Origin: Planctomycetota bacterium
GTDB taxonomy: Bacteria > Planctomycetota > UBA8108 > JACQVS01
Direction of reading: 5' to 3'
Assembly: GCA_028280485.1 (NCBI GenBank)
Contig: JANQLS010000037.1
Span: forward strand, 1-64,000
DNA: 64,000 nt
The translations under genes and the position numbers were made by a program. Under the pieces are notes generated by a model that worked only from the letters and a program-made list of their open reading frames with translations, was not told the DNA's origin and ran no database searches. This document shows positions 9,126 through 19,013 of this stretch, one piece after another (the first letter of the stretch is position 1; the number at the start of each line of letters is the position of its first letter).

Positions 9126-9138
9126 ATGGGATTTTGAT

Positions 9139-11970
9139 TTAATCCAAGGCGTAATTCGGATTTCTCAAAAACGCAACCAAATGCGCGAACTCCTCAATTG
9201 TCAATCGATCGATTAAATTCGCGGGCATCAAGGATTCAGTTTTTTGCTCTTTGATGAGGACGTCGCCTTCGTTGATCCATTGTTGAGTTCCGTCTCCGAA
9301 CCCCATGAGAAACTTGTGTTGCCCTCCCGCTTGAAGGATCGTTCCTGTTTTGGGTCCTTGCTTGGTGATCATATTCCAAGTGGTGAACTGAGGTGACACT
9401 TCTTTATTCGGCTCTAAGATCGATTCGACGATGCGTTGAGTCGACATATGAGTGGCATTCGTTAGATCCGGTCCCACCTTTCCACCCAGGTCGTTGAGTC
9501 GGTGACAAGTTCCGCAACTGGCTCCCGAGGCATTGTAGAAAATGCGTTCTCCTTCTTCGGGATGACCCTCTTCGAAGATGTGTCTCTTAAATGCCTCTTG
9601 AAGAATTTTCTTTCCATCTTTTAGCAAAAGGGCACTCAAGCCTTTGCCTTCAGGGATCTCCTGTGGATTCTTTGCTGAATAGGCTAACGCTTTCTTCGCT
9701 TCGTCAACGACTTCAGTATTGCTATCGATCATTAACCTTTGAAGCGTCTTGAACGATGGACCCACCTGAGACGTGAGTCCGACGATGGCGTCTCGGCGAA
9801 TGGAGACGTTTTCGTTGGTATCCAAAGCGATTTTTCCGAGGATCTTTTGGCTCTCTGAGTCTCGTTTTCCCCAAAGTTGACGAACGGCTTCTCGTCTTAA
9901 TATTGGAGAGTCGGAACTTGCAAACTTAGGAATGAGCTCGGTATTGAGTCGAACCCCAGTCGAAGCAGCTAGGCGAAGGGCAATCGCCCGAGCAGCGGGG
10001 GAAACCGACTGATCAGAAGCAAGCTTCTTCAACGCTTCCTTATTCTTGTTTTCTGAGTTGTTCGCACCGAGCATTTTGAGAGCAGCGACGATGGTTTGAA
10101 ATAACTCTCGATTGAGGGGCACCACTCTTAAGCTTTTTTCTAAGGCTTCAACTAAATCTTTTCTTCCCGATTGCCCGGCCCACTGAGCGGCTGCTCGACG
10201 CACCTCGATATCGGCGTCTGCTAACCAACTTGCATTTAGGAATTGATTATTATTCTTCCTCTTATTGACCATGAGTGCAGCTAAACGAAGTTGTGCTTTC
10301 TTTGAGCTTGCAAGCTCAGTAACGATGGATTCGGGACCTCGGGTTAGCGCTAAGATCGCTGCTGTATAAAGAAATGAATCTTTTCTTTCGGCAAGAATCG
10401 TTTTGATCTGTTCGAGGTAAGGTTCAGGCTTCTTGCAGGAGTGAAGAACATGATAAAGATGCTGAGGGCCTAAGATCTTACTGGGAATAGGCGGATCTTT
10501 TTCGGGATTCAATAAACTAAAAAGTTTCCACGCTTTCCCGGCTACGATTTCGGATCGGCCTTCTTGAGAAAGGTTCTTGAGGAGTGGTCCGTCGATTTTT
10601 TTGAGCTTAGCTAAGATTTTTAATCCATTGAGTTGAGCATTGAGATTTTTACTCTCAGTAACAATTTTCTTTGTTTCTTCGATGAGTCGATCAGATTTTC
10701 GTTGAAGCCATAAGCTTCGGGCAAAATATCGAGCAGAACGGTTGGGGTGACCTAAGAAATCTTCCTTGGTCTTAATGTCAGCTAAGCCTCGGTGTTCTTT
10801 TTTAACATTGAGTTTCCAAATCTTCCCTTTGTTGTGAACGTTGTAGGAAACACTGATCCAATCTCCGAAAAAGATTTCTCCGTGATTAGTTTGCGTCATT
10901 CCGGTCGGACGGAAATCTCGATCTCCTTGAACTAAGATCTGACTAAACGCACGGTAGCTGGCTCCATTTTTTTGAAGTTTAAAGCGCTCGATCTTATGAT
11001 CTCCCCAAGAGGTTGAGAGCAAGTCGCCGAAATATTCTTGGGGAAAGGCTTCATTTTCATAACAGACTAAACCGGTGGGGCCTTCTCCAGTTCCTGCTGT
11101 CATCGGAAGGGTGTCAGGGTGTTGGCCGTCCCAGGCAATAAAGGGGTGGAGCCCGCTTCTTCCCAGGTCGTAGCGGTAACCGTACTGACCTCCTTCGATC
11201 GCATGAATCAATCGACAAGGGGGACGCGAGTCGGGATCGTTATCGATGGTGAAGACATCTCCAGAGGTATTGGTCGCCAAGGCAAACGGATTCCAAAAAC
11301 CCGTTGACCAAAGACTAAGATTTTTACCCTCAGGGCTCATCCTAAAAATATTGCCCCCTTCACCCGAGCCTTTTAAGAAACTTCCATCTCGAGCAGTGAG
11401 GGTGTAGTTCTTACCGAAATTTTCACCCTGGGAGAAATAGAGGTAACCCAATTCATCTAGAGCGAAGCCCGACAAACCGTTGTGGGGGTAATTGGCCGAA
11501 GTGTCGAGTCCAGCCAGAAGGGTGCGCTTGTCAATTTTGATATCTTCATCGGTGTCTTCGAGTAGGAAGATCTCTTTCCGAGTGCCGAGTACGAAGGTAC
11601 CTTTTTTCAAATACATTAGCGCCATGGCGTGCTGAAATCCATCGGCGGCCATAATCATGTTTTCGTCGGCTTTGTTATCTCCGTTTCGATCTTGAAGGAC
11701 CCAGAGGCGGTCACTCGTATGGCGATTGTAGTCTCCTTTGGGGAAGTGGGTGTTACTTTCAATCACCCAAATTCGATTGGCATCATCCGCAGTCAAGGCA
11801 ACCGGAGTGGCAATTTTGGGATCTTCAAGAAAGAGATGAAGTTCTAAGCGCTCATCTAACACTTTTGGAGGATCTGCAAATAAGCTAGCCGGAAGGAGGA
11901 ACACGAAGCAGTAAAAGGAAAAAGCCTTTAAACTATTCATTTTTAAAATCTGCCGTTTGATTTTTAGCAT
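9139..11970 (-). CDS. PVC-type membrane-bound dehydrogenase / haem-binding domain protein
   Basis: A 943-residue exported protein. An N-terminal signal (N-S-L-K-A-F-S-F-Y-C-F-V-F-L-L-P-A-S-L-F-A) precedes a propeller domain with repeated D-x-N/D-x-D-x loops (D-R-N-G-D-N-K-A-D, D-T-D-E-D) and the family phrase G-P-T-G-L-V-C-Y. A HEAT-like helical region spans roughly 390-780. A haem-binding C-terminus follows, with G-A-S-C-G-T-C-H-R-L-N-D-L-G-G-K-V-G-P-D-L and M-P-A-N-L-I. It parallels the protein at 1091-4345. The start is uncertain: ATG at 11970 or the in-frame ATG at 11940, which gives a shorter signal; neither has a good ribosome-binding site. Periplasmic dehydrogenase activity is inferred from the family name only. 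Confidence 0.9.
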   Translation of the reverse strand: MLKIKRQILKMNSLKAFSFYCFVFLLPASLFADPPKVLDERLELHLFLEDPKIATPVALTADDANRIWVIESNTHFPKGDYNRHTSDRLWVLQDRNGDNKADENMIMAADGFQHAMALMYLKKGTFVLGTRKEIFLLEDTDEDIKIDKRTLLAGLDTSANYPHNGLSGFALDELGYLYFSQGENFGKNYTLTARDGSFLKGSGEGGNIFRMSPEGKNLSLWSTGFWNPFALATNTSGDVFTIDNDPDSRPPCRLIHAIEGGQYGYRYDLGRSGLHPFIAWDGQHPDTLPMTAGTGEGPTGLVCYENEAFPQEYFGDLLSTSWGDHKIERFKLQKNGASYRAFSQILVQGDRDFRPTGMTQTNHGEIFFGDWISVSYNVHNKGKIWKLNVKKEHRGLADIKTKEDFLGHPNRSARYFARSLWLQRKSDRLIEETKKIVTESKNLNAQLNGLKILAKLKKIDGPLLKNLSQEGRSEIVAGKAWKLFSLLNPEKDPPIPSKILGPQHLYHVLHSCKKPEPYLEQIKTILAERKDSFLYTAAILALTRGPESIVTELASSKKAQLRLAALMVNKRKNNNQFLNASWLADADIEVRRAAAQWAGQSGRKDLVEALEKSLRVVPLNRELFQTIVAALKMLGANNSENKNKEALKKLASDQSVSPAARAIALRLAASTGVRLNTELIPKFASSDSPILRREAVRQLWGKRDSESQKILGKIALDTNENVSIRRDAIVGLTSQVGPSFKTLQRLMIDSNTEVVDEAKKALAYSAKNPQEIPEGKGLSALLLKDGKKILQEAFKRHIFEEGHPEEGERIFYNASGASCGTCHRLNDLGGKVGPDLTNATHMSTQRIVESILEPNKEVSPQFTTWNMITKQGPKTGTILQAGGQHKFLMGFGDGTQQWINEGDVLIKEQKTESLMPANLIDRLTIEEFAHLVAFLRNPNYALD

Positions 11971-12128
11971 TGATTTTTGGGGGTAAGTTTCTAAAGAGGA
12001 GCTTCCATCTCTATGACGCTCATGGTAAACCTTTTTTTAGTCGGAATTCCACTGCAAGAAGGGTTTCTGGTAGATTTCACTCTACATATTTAATTTTTAA
12101 ATCCCGAATAAATCGGAGAACAACTGAG

Positions 12129-12473
12129 ATGAGTTTTAAAGAATGGAACGAAGTTGAGGATATCGATCAATTCCTCTCTGAACCCGGAGATGCGATCATC
12201 TTCAAACACAGTACTCGTTGCGGAATTTCAACCGTCGCCCATGAAGAGATGGAAAAATTCTTGGGAGAGGGAATCGCGATTGACGTTTTTAAAATATTAG
12301 TTGTTGAGCAACGCCCCTTATCCAATCACATCGCTGAAACATTAGAAGTACGCCATCAATCACCTCAAGCCATCTTAGTTCGTGACGGTAAGCCTGTATG
12401 GGAGACCACTCACTACAGCATCACCTCCACTGCCGTTAAAGAAGCGCTGTCGACTCAGGGAATAGGAAGTTAA
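12129..12473 (+). CDS. ytxJ: YtxJ-like thioredoxin-fold protein
   Basis: A 114-residue protein of the YtxJ family, thioredoxin-fold proteins linked to the bacillithiol redox system in Firmicutes. The marker is F-K-H-S-T-R-C-G-I-S near residues 27-36, where the family usually reads S-T-R-C-P-I-S; the single redox Cys is kept and the Pro is replaced by Gly. The later H-Q-S-P-Q-A-I-L-V-R-D-G-K corresponds to the cis-Pro loop. The ATG at 12129 is chosen because homology starts there; the in-frame extension upstream to 11970 is Arg/Ser/His-rich and unlike the family. It is followed after 1 bp by the YjbQ-like gene, so the two are probably co-transcribed. Confidence 0.85.
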   Translation: MSFKEWNEVEDIDQFLSEPGDAIIFKHSTRCGISTVAHEEMEKFLGEGIAIDVFKILVVEQRPLSNHIAETLEVRHQSPQAILVRDGKPVWETTHYSITSTAVKEALSTQGIGS

Positions 12474-12474
12474 C

Positions 12475-12894
12475 GTGGTCGAAACGCATTCTATTGAAGT
12501 TGCCTCTAAAGGAAACAGCCACATCATCGATTTAACCGAACTTGTAGGTGAGTGTTTAGAGCGAGGCAAAATTAACAATGGTACGGTAACTGTCTTTGTG
12601 GTCGGTTCGACGGCATCGATCTCGACCACGGAGTACGAGCCGGGCTTGGTGAATCAAGACCTGCGGGAAGGGGCCGAGCGATTCGCTCCCGAGCACGGCG
12701 ATTATCTTCATGAGAAAACTTGGAACGATGATAACGGGCATTCTCATGTGCGAGCTACCTTCATCGGACCTTCGATAACAGTTCCCTTAGTCTCGGGAAG
12801 GCTGACACTTGGAACTTGGCAGCAGATCATTCTCTTAGATTTTGATACCCGTCCCCGGGATCGACAAATCGTGGTTCAGGTTATCGGAGAGTGA
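12475..12894 (+). CDS. YjbQ/UPF0047 family protein
   Basis: A 139-residue UPF0047 (YjbQ) protein, a one-domain family for which weak thiamine-phosphate synthase activity has been reported in E. coli. Typical elements are the opening I-E-V-A-S-K-G-N-S-H-I-I-D-L-T, the G-T-V-T-V-F-V-V-G-S-T-A-S-I-S strand, P-E-H-G-D-Y-L-H-E, H-S-H-V-R-A-T-F-I-G-P-S metal-type histidines, and a G-T-W-Q-Q-I-I-L-L-D-F-D end. The start is GTG, one base after the ytxJ stop, with AGGAAG about 10 bp upstream. The physiological role in this organism is unknown. Confidence 0.88.
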   Translation: MVETHSIEVASKGNSHIIDLTELVGECLERGKINNGTVTVFVVGSTASISTTEYEPGLVNQDLREGAERFAPEHGDYLHEKTWNDDNGHSHVRATFIGPSITVPLVSGRLTLGTWQQIILLDFDTRPRDRQIVVQVIGE

Positions 12895-13038
12895 GCCTCT
12901 CACTATTTTTAGTTTGGTCCTGAGGGGATTTTAGCTTAATTTAGACAGATCTGATCCCACCAGCGCGAAATCTTGATCCTTACTCCCATCAATCTTTTTC
13001 AAACCTATTCAAGAACCAGGATTCTCTCGGAGAACAAG

Positions 13039-14055
13039 ATGTCGCAAAGAATTTCTCTCCTTCTTTCATTCGCTTTCCTCTTTTGTCTGGGATTACCCCG
13101 TACATCTCTTTCTGATCAAGTCACCTTAGTCGATGGTCGGAAAATTAACGGGATCGACTTCAAGCCGAATAAAAAAACAGGCAAAGCGGGTTTTACCTTA
13201 GAGAACGGTAAACGAGTTCTCATTCCCATCAAGGCTATCAAAAAGCACGATAAGACCGATGGTAAAGAAAAGGTGACTTACAAAGGTAAGACCATGACGC
13301 TCAAAGAGCGTATTAAGATCGCCAAAGTCGAAAAAGTTAAATTAGAGAAACAGCGAGTGAAACTCGTTGAAAAAATTGCTCAAGGTAAAAAAGACTCTAA
13401 GGACGCCAAGAAAGAATTCTTAACTTGGAACAAGCGCGATCAAGAGATCATCTTAGGAAAGACTCTTCTCAACAGTAAAAAAACGGATGCCCGGTTGTAC
13501 GCCTCCCGAGAGCTCGTTGAATTTAAAAGTTCTTACACATCTAAATGCCTGATCGACGCTGCTCTTTCCGACAAAAAAAATGATGTTAGGAAATCGGCCT
13601 TTAGGTCGTTAAGAATTCTCAAACACGAGAAAACCCCTCAGTACATTTTACCTTACATCGTCCAAGGAAATGAAAAGCAACGGATTCGAGCTTCTGAAGC
13701 CGTACGCGAATTTCCTTCTACGGATGCGGTCGGTGCCGTTTTGGTGACTCTCACTAAATCATGGTCGGGCTTTGGGCGAGGATTCATTTTCCAAGGAACT
13801 CAACGAGCCTTCATCGGGGACTACGAATTGGTTTCGGGTGGAACCGGATTCAGCATCGTTGAAGTTGCCGATCCCGTGGTCAGCCAAGTTCAAACTGGGG
13901 TGGTTTTAGATGTGAAGGTCACTCGAGTGGAGTCGAAAACCCACTTCTTAACGCTCAATAAACTTACCGGTGAAAATTACGGTTCTAATTTTGAATTGTG
14001 GAAACGGTGGTGGATTGCGGCAAGGAAGAGTATTGGGGAGAAGACCGTAAAATAG
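13039..14055 (+). CDS. Exported protein with HEAT-like repeats, unknown function
   Basis: A 338-residue protein starting at the ATG preceded by GGAG (13029-13033). A clear signal peptide (S-Q-R-I-S-L-L-L-S-F-A-F-L-F-C-L-G) ends near S-L-S-D. Next comes a small beta domain (V-T-L-V-D-G-R-K-I-N-G-I-D-F), a type of exported module often seen in planctomycetes, then a Lys-rich coiled helix (about 80-130). A helical repeat region with alternating A-S-R-E-L-V-E-F and V-R-K-S-A-F-R-S-L phrases resembles HEAT repeats. The end is aromatic-rich (F-E-L-W-K-R-W-W). No enzymatic signature is visible. It lies between the YjbQ-like gene and a family-2 inverted repeat. Confidence 0.75.
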   Translation: MSQRISLLLSFAFLFCLGLPRTSLSDQVTLVDGRKINGIDFKPNKKTGKAGFTLENGKRVLIPIKAIKKHDKTDGKEKVTYKGKTMTLKERIKIAKVEKVKLEKQRVKLVEKIAQGKKDSKDAKKEFLTWNKRDQEIILGKTLLNSKKTDARLYASRELVEFKSSYTSKCLIDAALSDKKNDVRKSAFRSLRILKHEKTPQYILPYIVQGNEKQRIRASEAVREFPSTDAVGAVLVTLTKSWSGFGRGFIFQGTQRAFIGDYELVSGGTGFSIVEVADPVVSQVQTGVVLDVKVTRVESKTHFLTLNKLTGENYGSNFELWKRWWIAARKSIGEKTVK

Positions 14056-14091
14056 TTCTTAGTCTCCCGCCGAATCATTAAAAATTATATC

Positions 14092-14152
14092 TTAACTAGC
14101 CCGAAGCGCTAGCGAGGGGAAAGGCCCCTCGTTAGCGCTTCGGGCTAGTTAA
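14092..14152. repeat. Family-2 inverted repeat, short form
   Basis: Arms at 14092-14119 and 14125-14152 pair over 28 bp with one G-T wobble around a 5-bp loop. It sits between convergent genes ending at 14055 and 14175, the same arrangement as at 9052-9125. It probably acts as a shared transcript end structure. Confidence 0.88.
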
Positions 14153-14174
14153 GGGGCTTTTGTATCAAATGAAT

Positions 14175-17100
14175 TTATGCCTGCCGTTCCACTGGTCGAT
14201 CCAAGACTTGAATATTAAGATTCTGGTCTCCGAGAGCTTCTTTCGCTAATTGAATTAAATGAATGTGGTGAGTGAAAAAGATCACCTGAGTTTTTTGGGC
14301 GAGTTCTCGTAACACATTTAGGGTGGCTTGAGATCGTTGGTCATCAAAGTGAACGAGGATATCGTCGACGACAAACGGAAAAGCTCCGTGTCGTTCGAGG
14401 AATAATTCAAGTGCGGCTAGTCGCAGGGCTAAGTACAACTGGTCGCGTGTTCCATCGCTTAAACCATCAACCGTCACTGCGGCGGCCCTCCCTTGTGAAT
14501 CGACGCGCACCGCTGTTAAAAAGGGTTCATTGGTTTTTTCGTGATGGTCGACTTCGAGGGTTTGATAGTTCCCCGAAGTGAGCTCTTTAAAAATGGCCTG
14601 AGATCGACTCAGAAGCGGGCCCTGATGATTTTTTCGGTAGCGCTCCATTCCTTGACGAAGAAGCCAAGAAGAAAGCTTGTAATTAATGAATTCTTCAGCG
14701 TTATTTTTCAGATGAGTTAAGCCCGAGTGCCACTGGGCATTCAGGCTTTGGGCCTTACTTTGAGAAACGTTTTGTTCTAAAAGATCTTTTTCTTTTTGAA
14801 GCTTTCCTTTGCGTTCTAGAAGGGCTTCTTTTTCTTGGGTGACGTTTTCTAGGTTTTCTTCGCTAGTTGAAATTCTTTCATTCAGCGAATCGAGTTCTAA
14901 CTCTTGTAATTCTTCAAGGAACACTTCAAGGGTTGTTCCTCCGGCATGGTCTAAGAGATTTCCTTTGGTCGCTTCCCGTTGTTTCTCTAAATCTTGAAGT
15001 TGATCCGAAAGTAATTCCTGTTCCTCTAATTGAGTCACATTTTTACAACCGGCCTCTTTACAGAGTTGATCTAATAAAGCTAACTGTTCTTTTTGAGCTA
15101 GCTTTTTCTCTCGGAGTTGTTCCTCACATATTTTTCTTTCATTTTGATGCTCCTCCCAGCGATCAGCTTGGTCGAGCAGGCTTTTTAGTTTCCCCAGATA
15201 GTCACTTGGAGTGTTGAATTCTTCACCCAGATGCTGAGCTAAATCTCGTGCCTCTTGTTCGTAGGTGTGGATCGTCGTTTCTAATTTCTCGACGAGGTTC
15301 TTGCGATCCGTCCAATCTTTAAACTGAGCTTGAAGTTCATCGAGATTATTTAAATAGGCGTCAAATTCATCAGGAGTGGGGGTGCTCGGGAGGTTCATTG
15401 GCTCAAGGAGTCGCTCCCACTCTTCCTGAAGGTTCTCAATTCTCTTAATGGTCTCCTGGAGACTCTCAGATTGGATTTGTTCGCGCCGGGATAACTCATC
15501 GATATTTTTATTTAAATCTTCTTGGAGTCTTAATTCTTTGTCAGCCAGATTTTCAATCGACTCGAATTGAGCAAGGTAGGTGTTCCAAGATTGATTTTGA
15601 GGAGCTGGAGATACTTTTGTATCGTTGAGGCATTCTTTAAGTTCACCCTTTAATTGTCGTTCTTGAGTTATTAGGGTTTTTAATTGAACTTCAAAATCAT
15701 TCAACTGGCTCTCAGATGATAGAATGGCTTCAACTTCATTTAAAAATCGGGTGGCTTCAGCGGGTGACTCAGGGCCTTTTTCTTTATTGCTCCATAAATT
15801 CTTCCAGCGGTTTTTCAAATTCTCCAGCTCGCCCCTTATGTTTTCACTTTGCTGACTGAGTTCCTCGATCTTAGCGAGGTTTTTTTGAATCTCTTTTTGA
15901 TTGCGCTCAAGGTGAGTGATGCGTTCGGACTCTTCAATTAAAAGATCGCTTAAAGCGTCCGTTTGATCTAAATCACTTTTAAAGGCTTCCTCTAAATTAA
16001 GAGCGTCTTCGTGTCGAATTAAGTATTCCTTTTTGTCTTCCTCGCTATTCTTGATCTCTTGTAACTCTTTTCGAATGAGGAGCCAGCCTCGATCTCTGAG
16101 CGCTCTCGCATCATCGAGATCTTTCAGGTGGGGAAGATCTTTACCCTGACTGATTTCATTCGTGAGCTTTTCGAGTTCTTCGTTCGAATGATGGAGTTCC
16201 CTTGTTTTTCCTTCATTCTGTTTGAGCCTTTGGTGGAGTTCATCTTCTTCAGCATTGAAGATTTCAATCTCATCGGCAGAAGGGAGTTGAAACTGATGAA
16301 GTTCGTCGAGAGAAGTAAAGGGAAGGAGAAGCGTTTTTAATGCCTTATTAATAGAATTTTCTAAGCTTTCGATTTGTATTTGGCATTCAGCTTTTTTTGT
16401 TTCTAAATCACCGGCTTGCAAAGCCTTTTTCAACACGGATTGGAGGGTGGGTAAAAAGGAATAATCGGATTGAGTTTTAAGAGTACCTTTTAGTGCTTTC
16501 AGATTTTGTTGTGTTTCTTTCAGGGCTGCTTCATGGTGCTCCCGAGCTTCGATCCCTTTGATATAATCTTTTTGTAGGCGTGAAATCGATTGTCGAGTGT
16601 GGAGGTCGATAAACAGGCTTTCAATTTGGCTCCAAGTTCGAGACTTATCGATACTCTTTAACTTTTTCGTAGTTAGTTCTTCAATTTGGGCTAAGGCTTG
16701 TTGCTCCACTTTAAGTTGAGCTTGGTTTTGGTGATAAATTTGTATTTGGGGCGCTAGCCTTTGAATCTCATCTTTTGCAATCTCCACTTTTCTTGGGATG
16801 GAGTAATTCTTCTCTTTGATTTTTAATTCTGTGATGCGAGTTTCGAAATCTTCAATCTTGATGTTGGTTTCTAAGAGCTTCTTTTGAAGCTCGATGCGTT
16901 CTTCTTTAAAGCCCGATCTCAGCCGTGGAGATTTTTTATGCTTTAAAAGTTCCTCCTGAAGATTGTTCCAAGCTCCAAAGTGTCGAAGCGCTTGTTTGTA
17001 ACGCTTAAGCTTTTCAGACTCGTCGAGATGTTGGCGTTGCTGCTGGTTGATTTTTTCTAAGGCTTCTTGGGTCTCTTTGAGTTGAGTTTCAAGTTCAACC

Positions 17101-17717
17101 CATTCTTTGGGGGGAGTGGAGGCTTCCGCTACCTCTTTTCGAAGGTTTTTAAGTTGAGATAATGCTTGGGGAATAACTTGCTTCTTGCCGTTTCGGACGA
17201 AAAGCTGATTCGCCTTTTCTTCGATTGTTTTTAAAGCCGATTGAAGCCCTGTCAGTCCGGATCCGGATGAGAATAAGAGTCTTCCTAATTCACCTTGAGA
17301 ATCCATGATCTCTTTTCCCCCTTGGGAAAGTTGATCGTGATGAAGACCAAAGAACTGTCGAAAGAGATGGCTATCGATGCCCGAGAGAAGGCCAGTGATC
17401 GCAGCTTCGGGGACGGGCTCTTCGTTAGCATCGAGTAAGTTGTTCTTGTTCTTTTTGAGTCGAGTGAAATTTAAGGACTCGCCCTGCAGACTTTGGATTT
17501 TGGCGCCAATTTTGAGCTGAGTTTTATCAAAGACGAAGTCGAAGGGAGTTTGAACTTTAAAGCCGTACAAGAACTCGTGGATCGCTTCAAGGGTCGTCGA
17601 CTTTCCCGCTTCATTGGGCCCGTAGATGAGGTTGAGAACCCCCGGCTCGGTTGAGAAATGAATCTCTTTATCTTCAAAGTGCCCAAAGGGTTTGAGATGC
17701 AGTTGCTCGAATTTCAT
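14175..17717 (-). CDS. YhaN/SbcC-like SMC-type ATPase
   Basis: A 1180-residue ATPase of the YhaN/SbcC/Rad50 class. The N-terminal half-site holds Walker A G-P-N-E-A-G-K-S-T at 33-41. The centre (about 190-1010) is coiled coil rich in Glu, Gln, Lys and Leu. The C-terminal half-site has a signature-like S-D-G-T-R-D-Q-L-Y-L-A-L-R-L-A, Walker B F-V-V-D-D-I-L-V-H-F-D-D and an F-F-T-H-H-I-H switch region. Such proteins pair with an Mre11-type nuclease to process DNA ends. The partner is immediately upstream: the two genes overlap by 4 bp (17714-17717, ATGA), implying translational coupling and a stoichiometric complex. Confidence 0.88.
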   Translation of the reverse strand: MKFEQLHLKPFGHFEDKEIHFSTEPGVLNLIYGPNEAGKSTTLEAIHEFLYGFKVQTPFDFVFDKTQLKIGAKIQSLQGESLNFTRLKKNKNNLLDANEEPVPEAAITGLLSGIDSHLFRQFFGLHHDQLSQGGKEIMDSQGELGRLLFSSGSGLTGLQSALKTIEEKANQLFVRNGKKQVIPQALSQLKNLRKEVAEASTPPKEWVELETQLKETQEALEKINQQQRQHLDESEKLKRYKQALRHFGAWNNLQEELLKHKKSPRLRSGFKEERIELQKKLLETNIKIEDFETRITELKIKEKNYSIPRKVEIAKDEIQRLAPQIQIYHQNQAQLKVEQQALAQIEELTTKKLKSIDKSRTWSQIESLFIDLHTRQSISRLQKDYIKGIEAREHHEAALKETQQNLKALKGTLKTQSDYSFLPTLQSVLKKALQAGDLETKKAECQIQIESLENSINKALKTLLLPFTSLDELHQFQLPSADEIEIFNAEEDELHQRLKQNEGKTRELHHSNEELEKLTNEISQGKDLPHLKDLDDARALRDRGWLLIRKELQEIKNSEEDKKEYLIRHEDALNLEEAFKSDLDQTDALSDLLIEESERITHLERNQKEIQKNLAKIEELSQQSENIRGELENLKNRWKNLWSNKEKGPESPAEATRFLNEVEAILSSESQLNDFEVQLKTLITQERQLKGELKECLNDTKVSPAPQNQSWNTYLAQFESIENLADKELRLQEDLNKNIDELSRREQIQSESLQETIKRIENLQEEWERLLEPMNLPSTPTPDEFDAYLNNLDELQAQFKDWTDRKNLVEKLETTIHTYEQEARDLAQHLGEEFNTPSDYLGKLKSLLDQADRWEEHQNERKICEEQLREKKLAQKEQLALLDQLCKEAGCKNVTQLEEQELLSDQLQDLEKQREATKGNLLDHAGGTTLEVFLEELQELELDSLNERISTSEENLENVTQEKEALLERKGKLQKEKDLLEQNVSQSKAQSLNAQWHSGLTHLKNNAEEFINYKLSSWLLRQGMERYRKNHQGPLLSRSQAIFKELTSGNYQTLEVDHHEKTNEPFLTAVRVDSQGRAAAVTVDGLSDGTRDQLYLALRLAALELFLERHGAFPFVVDDILVHFDDQRSQATLNVLRELAQKTQVIFFTHHIHLIQLAKEALGDQNLNIQVLDRPVERQA

Positions 17718-18985
17718 GAGGCCTCTCCTGAAGAATTTGAAGCCTCTTTGAGTTCATGCAGAAGGTAGTCGTGAGCTCGATCCAAGTAGAGTTTTAGGTC
17801 TTCTTCACTTGGCCAATCTTGATGATCCGGAACTTTTTTGAGTTCGACGTCGATCTTTTTGAGTAGGGGAGAAAGTTCGGCTTTAATCGCCTCGAGTTCC
17901 TCGGGGGAGTTTAAAATTTCTTTTAACAGCAATTGGATTTGACCGGTGGGCGTTTCGGGATCGGTAGAAAGCTCTTTTTTAGGGGGATGCGTATTGAGGC
18001 GAACTTTTTCGATCCAAATGGCTCCATCCGAGACTTCAGATGCGTTGATTCGAATGAAGTTTTCTAAGGTGCTTTGAAGAGCATTGAGCTTGGAATGAAA
18101 AGGAGTTTCACCGATGAGTTCAACTCGAAGAGCGTAGGGAATCGCTGGAGCATCTTTTAAATAAGACTGGCAGGCTTCGCTGAATCGATCGACGGCTTCT
18201 TCCAAAGAATTAACTTGATCGAGCTTAACTTGAAGAGTTTGCCAACGGATCTGATCGAGGTCGTGGTGTTCTATTTTAATGATCGATTGCTGATCCACTT
18301 CGATCAACGTACAGCCCTTGGGGCCCGACTCATGAATATGGCGGCCTTGAATGTTTCCCGGAAACACAACCCAAGGATCTTGGCAGAGTTCTTCTCGCTT
18401 GTGAATGTGACCTAAGGCCCAGTAGTCGTAACCCTTGCTTTTGAGGTCTTCGAGAGAGCACGGTGCGTAATTGTCGTGGCCTTGATATCCACCTACGAGT
18501 GAAGTGTGAAGTAAGCCGATATTGAAGTAGCCCGATTGAGAATGAGGAAAATTTTCGGCCAAATTCTCTTGGACGGACTTGGTTGCGAATCCCTGGCCGT
18601 GGATCGCAACTTTAAGATCTTCGATGATTTCAGTTTCAGGCTTTCGAGTGGAAAACTGCTTCGTCAACTTAGGCAGAGGAAGATCTTTGGTCATGATGCT
18701 TTGCGCATCGTGGTTTCCTGAGATTTGAAAGACCCGAATCCCTTTTTGATTGAGCCTTTGAATTTGGGAGATGTAAAAAAATCCGGTTGAGAAATCTTTC
18801 CAGTCTCCGTCGTAAATATCTCCTGCGATAAGAACGAAGGCGACTTCTTCCTCAAGAGCTAAATCAACGAGCTCGGTAAAGGCTTGGCGAGTGGCCATCT
18901 GGATGTCCGGGGCGCCCTCGTATTGTTCGAGGCCTCGGAGGGGACTGTCGATGTGGAGATCTGCGGTGTGGATAAACTTGAACAC
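17714..18985 (-). CDS. YhaO/SbcD-like metallophosphoesterase (DNA repair exonuclease)
   Basis: A 423-residue calcineurin-like phosphoesterase of the Mre11/SbcD type, closest in layout to B. subtilis YhaO. Metal-binding motifs are visible in order: D9-L-H11 in H-T-A-D-L-H-I-D, G-D near 55-56 (A-G-D-I-Y-D), G-N-H-D at 90-93, a later L-L-H-T and G-H-I-H in A-L-G-H-I-H-K-R-E. The ~150-residue C-terminal part is a helical and acidic capping region. It overlaps the ATPase gene by 4 bp and follows the M14 peptidase gene after 28 bp, so the three are likely one transcript. A role in DNA double-strand end processing is inferred from the family. Confidence 0.88.
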   Translation of the reverse strand: MFKFIHTADLHIDSPLRGLEQYEGAPDIQMATRQAFTELVDLALEEEVAFVLIAGDIYDGDWKDFSTGFFYISQIQRLNQKGIRVFQISGNHDAQSIMTKDLPLPKLTKQFSTRKPETEIIEDLKVAIHGQGFATKSVQENLAENFPHSQSGYFNIGLLHTSLVGGYQGHDNYAPCSLEDLKSKGYDYWALGHIHKREELCQDPWVVFPGNIQGRHIHESGPKGCTLIEVDQQSIIKIEHHDLDQIRWQTLQVKLDQVNSLEEAVDRFSEACQSYLKDAPAIPYALRVELIGETPFHSKLNALQSTLENFIRINASEVSDGAIWIEKVRLNTHPPKKELSTDPETPTGQIQLLLKEILNSPEELEAIKAELSPLLKKIDVELKKVPDHQDWPSEEDLKLYLDRAHDYLLHELKEASNSSGEAS

Positions 18986-19013
18986 GTTATTGCTGATTTC
19001 AATTCACCTCAAG

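Noticed and set aside
11970..12128. N-terminal extension of the YtxJ-like protein from the ATG at 11970
   Set aside because: The added 53 residues do not resemble the family; homology starts at the ATG at 12129.
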